Shown in pieces: positions 54,946 to 64,000 of a DNA stretch of 64,000 nt (positions within the stretch are counted from its first letter, which is position 1; every line of letters begins with the position of its first letter). Made by a program: the position numbers and the translations under genes. The stretch comes from Nemertoderma westbladi. Lineage: Eukaryota > Xenacoelomorpha > Nemertodermatida > Nemertodermatidae. The notes under the pieces were generated by a model. It was not told where the DNA came from. It was given only the letters and a program-made list of their open reading frames with translations, and made no database searches. The DNA lies in the NCBI GenBank assembly GCA_032718475.1, contig JAUCBJ010009103.1, positions 124,001-188,000 of the forward strand. Direction: 5' to 3'.

Positions 54946-56340
54946 ATATGCAAGCAAAAAGGAAACTCGTCTCAGATATTAACAAAGTCCTTCACTCAAA
55001 AGAAGACCGTGTAATGTATGTAGCCTTTGTTGATTTTAAAAAGGCATTCGACCTAGTGAACCGAGCCTTGCTCCTTGGCAAGATATATAACAATTTCGAA
55101 ATAAAGGGGAAATTATTCGGCTTCATTAAGGCATTATTAACAAATACAATAAAAATATCCGAGGGTTTCAGCCTATCAAAACCTATCACACAGTTGCGAG
55201 GAATTCTGCAAGGAGACTCATTCTCCCCAACTTGCTTCATAATTTTTATTACCAGCCTCGCAACTGCACTCCGTGCAATATCGAGAGCGATACGATTCAT
55301 ATTCTTTGCGGACGATCTAGCCTTTTATTCTTCGAATCCACAAGTTATCCAACGCGGTCTTGATGTCCTAGAAAAATGGTGTATAAATAATTCAATGGAA
55401 GTGAACCTCTCTAAAACAAAAATAATGAAGTTCCGTAAAGGTGGCCGGCTGTGTATTAACGATAAATTCTACTACGGGGGAAAAGAAGTTCTCATCTGCA
55501 ATGAATACGAATATCTTGGCATAACCTTGCAACCGACCCTCACTTTTACCAAACATGTTAACAAAAGAAAACGGAAATCTTATGCAGCGATTGGTTGTCT
55601 TCGAAATTTAAACAGACTGTCAATATGTACCGCAATGAAGATCTTCGCAATGAAAATACAGCCAATGGTATCATATGGTCTTGTAGAGATCGGTTGCTTC
55701 TTTACAGTTGCACACATGAAAGAACTGGATAAAATCAAATCAAAGTTTATTAAAAGGGTGCTCTCCCTACCATCCAACTCATCGACAACCATGGCCATTA
55801 AAGCTATAGGAGAAAAAACATTCATTGAAGATCTCCTTATCGTAAAACCCACGCTATTCAACCCTACAGCATTAGACCAATATCGCTCTTACCGAACCGA
55901 ACGCACAGAAAACTTCAACCGGCAGGGTTACACAAGGGGCCCAGCCTTCACAACTTCGAGTTGGAAATCCTCACAGCAGAGAAACCGGCACACTGTCACC
56001 AGGGCAACCGCCCATGGGTTTCACTACCTCATCTGCTTGACCTGCACCCCTTTCCACGAGCTGTCATCGCAATGTATTTGTAAATATTGTAAGAACTCAG
56101 CCGTGGACAGATACCACGCTCTCAACTGCGATTGCTGCCCCTCTCTGACAGAACTGGCCAGCCACCCATATCACTAAAAGAAAATTGGTTCACCACAGCC
56201 ATGAGACTTTGATATTCGTACTGAATCGTATTTCATTCCAACTAATTGTAAAATTTTTAATTAATTTTAAACTTATTGCTCCACCTGTATAAAAGAATAA
56301 ACCTTTTACCCCGTTTAGGGGTGCACCTTGTTTTAAAAAA
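54946..56340 (+). mobile_element. 5'-truncated LINE inside the satellite (family C)
   Basis: A 1.4-kb insertion in the 21-bp array. It encodes the reverse transcriptase palm to C-terminus, then a 3'UTR with AATAAA at 56,297-56,302 and a TTTTAAAAAAA end. The satellite sequence ATTGGAACT(A) adjoins both ends and may be the target duplication, although every satellite unit contains it. Confidence 0.85.
54955..56177 (+). pseudogene. LINE reverse transcriptase, 5'-truncated
   Basis: About 400 open codons beginning within the fingers (QAKRKLVSDINKVLHS). Palm motifs: YVAFVDFKKAFDLVNRALL, then QLRGILQGDSFSPTCFIIFI, then the catalytic FFADD box, intact. Next come LGITLQPTLTF, a thumb segment and a C-terminal CCHC-like cluster (CICKYCKNS...YHALNC). 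Non-LTR elements of this kind copy RNA at a nicked target. The N-terminal endonuclease and fingers are missing, so it cannot move by itself, but the lack of stops suggests recent arrival. The nearest relative here is the dead minus-strand copy at 22.1-23.1 kb. The satellite-derived ATG at 54,927 is not a genuine start. Confidence 0.9.
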
Positions 56341-59300
56341 AATTGGAACTAAATTCGCATGCATTGGAACTATATTCGCTTCCATTGGAACTAAATTCGC
56401 ATCCATTGGAACTAAATTCGCTTCCATTGGAACTAAATTCGCTTCCATTGGAACTAAATTCGCTTCCATTGGAACTAAATTCGCATCCATTGGAACTAAA
56501 TTTGCTTAAATTCGCATGCATTGGAACTAAATTCGCTTCCATTGGAACTGAATTCGCATCCATTGGAACTAAATTCGCTTCCATTGGAACTAAATTCGCT
56601 TCCATTGGAACTAAATTCGCATGCATTGGAACTAAATTCGCTTCCATTGGAACTAAATTCGCATCCATTGGAACTAAGTTCGCATACATTGGAGCTAAAT
56701 TCACATCCATTGGAACTAAATTCGCATCCATTGGAACTAAGTTCGCATACATTGGAGCTAAATTCACATCCATTGGAACTAAATTCGCTTCCATTGGAAC
56801 TAAATTCGCTTCCATTGGAACCAAATTCGCTTCCATTGGAACTAAATTCGCTTCCATTGGAACTAAATTCGCTTCCATTGGAACTAAATTCGCTTCCATT
56901 GGAACTAAATTCGCATGCATTGGAACTAAATTCGCATCCATTGGAACTAAATTTGCTTCCATTGGAACTAAATTCGCTTCCATTGGAACTAAATTCGCTT
57001 CCATTGGAACTAAATTCGCTTCCATTGGAACTAAATTCGCTTCCATTGGAACTAAATTCGCTTCCATTGGAACTAAATTCGCTTCCATTGGAACTAAATT
57101 CGCATGCATTGGAACTAAATTCGCATCCATTGGAACTAAATTCGCTTCCATTGGAACTAAATTCGCTTCCATTGTAACTAAATTCGCTTCCATTGGAACT
57201 AAATTCGCTTCCATTGGAACTAAATTCGCTTCTATTGGAACTAAATTCGCTTCCATTGGAACTAAATTCGCATGCATTGGAACTAAATTCGCATGCATTG
57301 AAACTAAATTCGCATCCATTGGAACTAAATTCGCTTCCATTGGAACTAAATTCGCTTCCATTGGAACTAAATTCGCTTCCATTGGAACTAAATTCGCATG
57401 CATTGGAACTAAATTCGCATGCATTGGAACTAAATTCGCATCCATTGGAACTAAATTCGCTTCCATTGGAACTAAATTCGCATGCATTGGAACTAAATTC
57501 GCATCCATTGGAACTAAATTCGCTTCCATTGGAACTAAATTCGCTTCCATTGGAACTAAATTCGCTTCCATTGGAACTAAATTAGCATGCATTGGAACTA
57601 AATTCGCATGCATTGAAACTAAATTCGCATCCATTGGAACTAAATTCGCTTCCATTGGAACTAAATTCGCTTCCATTGGAACTAAATTCGCTTCCATTGG
57701 AACTAAATTCGCATGCATTGGAACTAAATTCGCATCCATTGGAACTAAATTTGCTTCCATTGGAACTAAATTCGCATGCATTGGAACTAAATTCGCTTCC
57801 ATTGGAACTAAATTCGCATCCATTGGAACTAAATTCGCTTCCATTGGAACTAAATTCGCTTCCATTGGAACTAAATTCGCATGCATTGGAACTAAATTCG
57901 CTTCCATTGGAACTAAATTCGCATCCATTGGAACTAAGTTCGCATACATTGGAGCTAAATTCACATCCATTGGAACTAAATTCGCTTCCATTTGGAACTA
58001 AATTCGCTTCCATTGGAACTAAATTCGCATGCATTGGAACTAAATTCGCATCCATTGGAACTAAATTTGCTTCCATTGGAACTAAATTCGCATGCATTGG
58101 AACTAAATTCGCTTCCATTGGAACTAAATTCGCATCCATTGGAACTAAGTTCGCATACATTGGAGCTAAATTCACATCCATTGGAACTAAATTCGCTTCC
58201 ATTGGAACTAAATTCGCATCCATTGGAACTAAGTTCGCATACATTGGAGCTAAATTCACATCCATTGGAACTAAATTCGCTTCCATTGGAACTAAATTCG
58301 CTTCCATTGGAACTAAATTCGCATGCATTGGAACTAAATTCGCTTCCATTGGAACTAAATTCGCATCCATTGGAACTAAGTTCGCATACATTGGAGCTAA
58401 ATTCACATCCATTGGAACTAAATTCGCATCCATTGGAACTAAATTCGCTTCCATTGGAACTAAATTCGCATCCATTGGAACTAAATTCGCATGCATTGAA
58501 ACTAAATTCGCATGCATTGGAACTAAATTCGCTTCCATTGGAACTAAATTCGCATCCATTGGAACTAAGTTCGAATACATTGGAGCTAAATTCACATCCA
58601 TTGGAACTAAATTCGCTTCCATTGGAACTAAATTCGCATCCATTGGAACTAAGTTCGCATACATTGGAGCTAAATTCACATCCATTGGAACTAAATTCGC
58701 TTCCATTGGAACTAAATTCGCTTCCATTGGAACTAAATTCGCATGCATTGGAACTAAATCCGCTTCCATTGGAACTAAATTCGGATCCATTGGAACTAAG
58801 TTCGCATACATTGGAGCTAAATTCACATCCATTGGAACTAAATTCGCATCCATTGGAACTAAATTCGCTTCCATTGGAACTAAATTCGCATCCATTGGAA
58901 CTAAATTCGCATGCATTGAAACTAAATTCGCATGCATTGGAACTAAATTCGCTTCCATTGGAACTAAATTCGCTTCCATTGGAACTAAATTCGCTTCCAT
59001 TGGAACTAAATTCGCTTCCATTGGAACTAAATTCGCTTCCATTGGAACTAAATTCGCTTCCATTGGAACTAAATTCGCATGCATTGGAACTAAATTCGCT
59101 TCCATTGGAACTAAATTCGCTTCCATTGGAACTAAATTCGCATCCATTGGAACTAAGTTCGCATACATTGGAGCTAAATTCACATCCATTGGAACTAAAT
59201 TCGCTTCCATTGGAACTAAATTCGCTTCCATTGGAACTAAATTCGCTTCCATTGGAACTAAATTCGCATGCATTGGAACTAAATTCGCTTCCATTGGAAC

Positions 59301-62300
59301 TAAATTCGCATCCATTGGAACTCAATTCGCTTCCATTGGAACTAAATTCGCATGCATTGGAACTATAGTCGCTTCCATTGGAACTAAATTCGCTTCCATT
59401 GGAACTAAATTCGCATGCATTGGAACTAAAGTCGCTTCCATTGGAACTAAATTCGCTTCCATTGGAACTAAATTCGCTTCCATTGGAACTAAATTCGCAT
59501 GCATTGGAACTAAATTCGCTTCCATTGGAACTAAATTCGCTTCCATTGGAACTAAATTCGCTTCCATTGGAACTAAATTCGCATGCATTGGAACTAAATT
59601 CGCTTCCATTGGAACTAAATTCGCTTCCATTGGAACTAAATTCGCTTCCATTGGAACTAAATTCGCTTCCATTGGAACTAAATTCGCTTCCATTGGAACT
59701 AAATTCGCTTCCATTGGAACTAAATTCGCTTCCATTGGAACTAAATTCGCTTGCATTGGAACTAAATTCGCTTCCATTGGAACTAAATTCGCATGCATTG
59801 GAACTAAATTCGCTTCCATTGGAACTAAATTCGCTTCCATTGGAACTAAATTCGCTTCCATTGGAACTAAATTCGCATGCATTGGAACTAAATTCGCTTC
59901 CATTGGAACTAAATTCGCATGCATTGGAACTAAAGTCGCTTCCATTGGAACTAAATTCGCTTCCATTGGAACTAAATTCGCATGCATTGGAACTAAAGTC
60001 GCTTCCATTGGAACTAAATTCGCTTCCATTGGAACTAAATTCGCTTCCATTGGAACTAAATTCGCTTCCATTGGAACTAAATTCGCATGCATTGGAACTA
60101 AATTCGCTTCCATTGGAACTAAATTCGCATGCATTGGAACTAAATTCGCTTGCATTGGAACTAAATTCGCTTCCATTGGAACTAAATTCGCATCCATTGG
60201 AACTAAATTCGCTTCCATTGGAACTAAATTCGCATGCATTGGAACTAAATTCGCATCCATTGGAACTAAATTCGCATCCATTGGAACTAATTTCGCTTCC
60301 ATTGGAACTAAATTCGCATGCATTGAAACTAAATTCGCTTCCATTGGAACTAAATTCGCTTCCATTGGAACTAAATTCGCATGCATTGAAACTAAATTCG
60401 CTTGCATTGGAACTAAATTCGCTTCCATTGGAACTAAATTCGCATGCATTGGAACTAAATTAGCTTCCATTGGAACTAAATTCGCTTCCATTGGAACTAA
60501 ATTCGCATGCATTGAAACTAAATTCGCTTGCATTGGAACTAAATTCGCTTCCATTGGAACTAAATTCGCATGCATTGGAACTAAATTCGCTTCCATTGGA
60601 ACTAAATTCGCATGCATTGGAACTAAATTCGCTTCCATTGGAACTAAATTCGCTTCCATTGGAACTAAATTCGCTTCCATTGGAACTAAATTCGCATGCA
60701 TTGGAACTAAATTCGCTTCCATTGGAACTAAATTCGCTTCCATTGGAACTAAATTCGCTTCCATTGGAACTAAATTCGCATGCATTGGAACTAAATTCGC
60801 TTCCATTGGAACTAAATTCGCTTCCATTGGAACTAAATTCGCTTCCATTGGAACTAAATTCGCTTCCATTGGAACTAAATTCGCTTCCATTGGAACTAAA
60901 TTCGCTTCCATTGGAACTAAATTCGCTTCCATTGGAACTAAATTCGCTTGCATTGGAACTAAATTCGCTTCCATTGGAACTAAATTCGCATGCATTGGAA
61001 CTAAATTCGCTTCCATTGGAACTAAATTCGCTTCCATTGGAACTAAATTCGCTTCCATTGGAACTAAATTCGCATGCATTGGAACTAAATTCGCTTCCAT
61101 TGGAACTAAATTCGCATGCATTGGAACTAAAGTCGCTTCCATTGGAACTAAATTCGCTTCCATTGGAACTAAATTCGCATGCATTGGAACTAAAGTCGCT
61201 TCCATTGGAACTAAATTCGCTTCCATTGGAACTAAATTCGCTTCCATTGGAACTAAATTCGCTTCCATTGGAACTAAATTCGCATGCATTGGAACTAAAT
61301 TCGCTTCCATTGGAACTAAATTCGCATGCATTGGAACTAAATTCGCTTGCATTGGAACTAAATTCGCTTCCATTGGAACTAAATTCGCATCCATTGGAAC
61401 TAAATTCGCTTCCATTGGAACTAAATTCGCATGCATTGGAACTAAATTCGCATCCATTGGAACTAAATTCGCATCCATTGGAACTAATTTCGCTTCCATT
61501 GGAACTAAATTCGCATGCATTGAAACTAAATTCGCTTCCATTGGAACTAAATTCGCTTCCATTGGAACTAAATTCGCATGCATTGAAACTAAATTCGCTT
61601 GCATTGGAACTAAATTCGCTTCCATTGGAACTAAATTCGCATGCATTGGAACTAAATTAGCTTCCATTGGAACTAAATTCGCTTCCATTGGAACTAAATT
61701 CGCATGCATTGAAACTAAATTCGCTTGCATTGGAACTAAATTCGCTTCCATTGGAACTAAATTCGCATGCATTGGAACTAAATTCGCTTCCATTGGAACT
61801 AAATTCGCATGCATTGGAACTAAATTCGCTTCCATTGGAACTAAATTCGCATGCATTGAAACTAAATTCGCTTGCATTGGAACTAAATTCGCTTCCATTG
61901 GAACTAAATTCGCTTCCATTGGAACTAAATTCTCATGCATTGGAACTAAATTCGCTTCCATTGGAACTAAATTCGCTTCCATTGGAACTAAATTCGCTTC
62001 CATTGGAACTAAATTCGCTTCCATTGGATCTAAATTAGCATACATTGGAACTAAATTCGCATCCATTGGAACTAAATTCGCATGCATTGGAACTAAATTC
62101 GCTTCCATTGGAACTAAATTCGCATGCATTGAAACTAAATTCGCTTGCATTGGAACTAAATTCGCTTCCATTGGAACTAAATTCGCATGCATTGAAACTA
62201 AATTCGCTTGCATTGGAACTAAATTCGCTTCTATTGGAACTAAATTCGCATGCATTGGAACTAAATTCGCTTCCATTGGAACTAAATTCGCTTCCATTGG

Positions 62301-64000
62301 AACTAAATTCGCATGCATTGAAACTAAATTCGCTTGCATTGGAACTAAATTCGCTTCCATTGGAACTAAATTCGCAAGCATTGGAACTAAATTCGCTTCC
62401 ATTGGAGCTAAATTCGCATGCATTGGAACTAAATTCGCTTCCATTGGAACTAAATTCGCATGCATTGAAACTAAATTCGCTTGCATTGGAACTAAATTCG
62501 CTTCCATTGGAACTAAATTCGCTTCCATTGGAACTAAATTCTCATGCATTGGAACTAAATTCGCTTCCATTGGAACTAAATTCGCTTCCATTGGAACTAA
62601 ATTCGCTTCCATTGGAACTAAATTCGCTTCCATTGGATCTAAATTAGCATACATTGGAACTAAATTCGCATCCATTGGAACTAAATTCGCATGCATTGGA
62701 ACTAAATTCGCTTCCATTGGAACTAAATTCGCATGCATTGAAACTAAATTCGCTAGCATTGGAACTAAATTCGCTTCCATTGGAACTAAATTCGCTTCCA
62801 TTGGAACTAAATTCTCATGCATTGGAACTAAATTCTCATGCATTGGAACTAAATTCGCTTCCATTGGAACTAAATTCGCTTCCATTGGAACTAAATTCGC
62901 TTCCATTGGAACTAAATTCGCATGCATTGGAACTAAATTCGCTTCCATTGGAACTAAATTCGCATGCATTGAAACTAAATTCGCATGCATTGGAACTAAA
63001 TTCGCATCCATTGGAACTAAATTCGCATCCATTGGAACTAAATTCGCATGCATTGGAACTAAATTCGCTTCCATTGGAACTAAATTCGCATGCATTGAAA
63101 CTAAATTCGCTTCCATTGGAACTAAATTCGCTTCCATTGGAACTAAATTCGCATGCATTGGAACTAAATTCGCATCCATTGGAACTAAATTCGCATGCAT
63201 TGGAACTAAATTCGCATGCATTGAAACTAAATTCGCTTGCATTGGAACTAAATTCGCTTCCATTGGAACTAAATTCGCTTCCATTGGAACTAAATTCGCT
63301 TCCATTGGAACTAAATTCGCTTCCATTGGATCTAAATTAGCATACATTGGAACTAAATTCGCATCCATTGGAACTAAATTCGCATGCATTGGAACTAAAT
63401 TCGCTTCCATTGGAACTAAATTCGCATGCATTGAAACTAAATTCGCTTGCATTGGAACTAAATTCGCTTCCATTGGAACTAAATTCGCATGCATTGAAAC
63501 TAAATTCGCTTGCATTGGAACTAAATTCGCTTCCATTGGAACTAAATTCGCATGCATTGGAACTAAATTCGCTTCCATTGGAACTAAATTCGCTTCCATT
63601 GGAACTAAATTCGCATGCATTGAAACTAAATTCGCTTGCATTGGAACTAAATTCGCTTCCATTGGAACTAAATTCGCAAGCATTGGAACTAAATTCGCTT
63701 CCATTGGAGCTAAATTCGCATGCATTGGAACTAAATTCGCTTCCATTGGAACTAAATTCGCATGCATTGAAACTAAATTCGCTTGCATTGGAACTAAATT
63801 CGCTTCCATTGGAACTAAATTCGCTTCCATTGGAACTAAATTCTCATGCATTGGAACTAAATTCGCTTCCATTGGAACTAAATTCGCTTCCATTGGAACT
63901 AAATTCGCTTCCATTGGAACTAAATTCGCTTCCATTGGATCTAAATTAGCATACATTGGAACTAAATTCGCATCCATTGGAACTAAATTCGCATGCATTG
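56341..64000. repeat. 21-bp satellite array, part B (~365 units, continues)
   Basis: Same unit as part A, running to the window end. Extra variants: TTG triplets, TTCGCATACATTGGAGCTAA with AAATTCACATCC (56.7-59.2 kb), AAAGTCGC (59.4-61.2 kb) and GGATCTAAATTAGCATACAT (62.0-64.0 kb). Higher-order periods from these markers: 420 bp (58,156/58,240/58,387 to 58,576/58,660/58,807), 1197 bp (59,935/59,998/60,461 to 61,132/61,195/61,658), and 609, 693, 609 bp (62,041, 62,650, 63,343, 63,952). One extra T at about 57,990 shifts the frame. Confidence 0.97.

Noticed and set aside
59322-63998. 1558-codon minus-strand ORF and similar long ORFs in the 21-bp arrays, as repetitive protein genes
   Set aside because: A 21-bp unit with no stop in four frames gives long ORFs on both strands at once. 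There is no promoter, unique start or non-repetitive end, and the frames continue in shifted or opposite phases equally well.
52767-64000. CENP-B box or heat-shock elements in the 21-bp satellite
   Set aside because: CTTCCATTGGAAC resembles part of the CENP-B box (TTCG...TTGGAA) but has the wrong spacing and lacks the CGGG end. GAA and TTC are 5 bases apart, not 2 as in heat-shock elements.

Overview
Animal (metazoan) nuclear DNA. The evidence is a spliced C2CD5 gene with GT-AG introns, an FDPS-like gene copy, BEL/Pao and several non-LTR retrotransposons, piggyBac-like elements with TTAA duplications, a Polinton/adintovirus-type packaging ATPase, and about 20 kb of short-unit satellite DNA. 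It looks like an invertebrate, but I cannot name the species. There is no operon, bacterial gene or CRISPR array.

Layout. 0.85-3.7 kb: 36-bp satellite. 4.1-5.5 kb: two identical 235-bp fold-back copies around a LINE fragment. 7.4-9.95 kb: element with ~0.5-kb inverted arms. 10.2-21.5 kb: a LINE with an internal 12-bp satellite, split by a complete BEL/Pao-type LTR retrotransposon (11,022-21,327). This has 1.75-kb TG...CA LTRs, an ATTCC duplication and one intact 1451-codon Gag-protease ORF, but no reverse transcriptase, RNase H or integrase. 22.1-23.5 kb: chimeric LINE remnants on the minus strand. 24.3-27.9 kb: C2CD5, apparently with only one coding intron. 28.4-32.1 kb: 23-bp satellite. 33.1-33.6 kb: viral-type ATPase fragment. 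34.3-38.8 kb (minus): FDPS-like pseudogene holding a stack of nested insertions: a TIR transposon with 9-bp duplication, a piggyBac-like element in one of its arms, and a trimer of LINE 3' ends inside that. 40.5-43.9 kb: 17-bp satellite. 44.9-45.6 kb (minus): a candidate secreted, probably GPI-anchored, Cys-rich protein. 46.3-47.8 kb: a second piggyBac-like element built from 163-bp repeats with a perfect hairpin. 48.6-49.4 kb: broken unrecognised gene. 51.1-51.4 kb: LINE endonuclease fragment. 52.1-64.0 kb: 21-bp satellite running off the window, split by a truncated LINE.

The probable host genes are C2CD5 (strong) and the secreted protein (moderate); the FDPS copy looks dead. The long ORFs in the satellites (up to 1558 codons) follow from repeat units lacking stop codons and are not annotated as genes. 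The strongest leads are the gag-protease-only LTR element with its repeated hairpin-GGGGCGG module, the nested stack in the FDPS copy with its preserved empty site, and the 21-bp satellite with one hypervariable triplet and several higher-order periods. All comparisons were made by eye; no alignment or database search was run.
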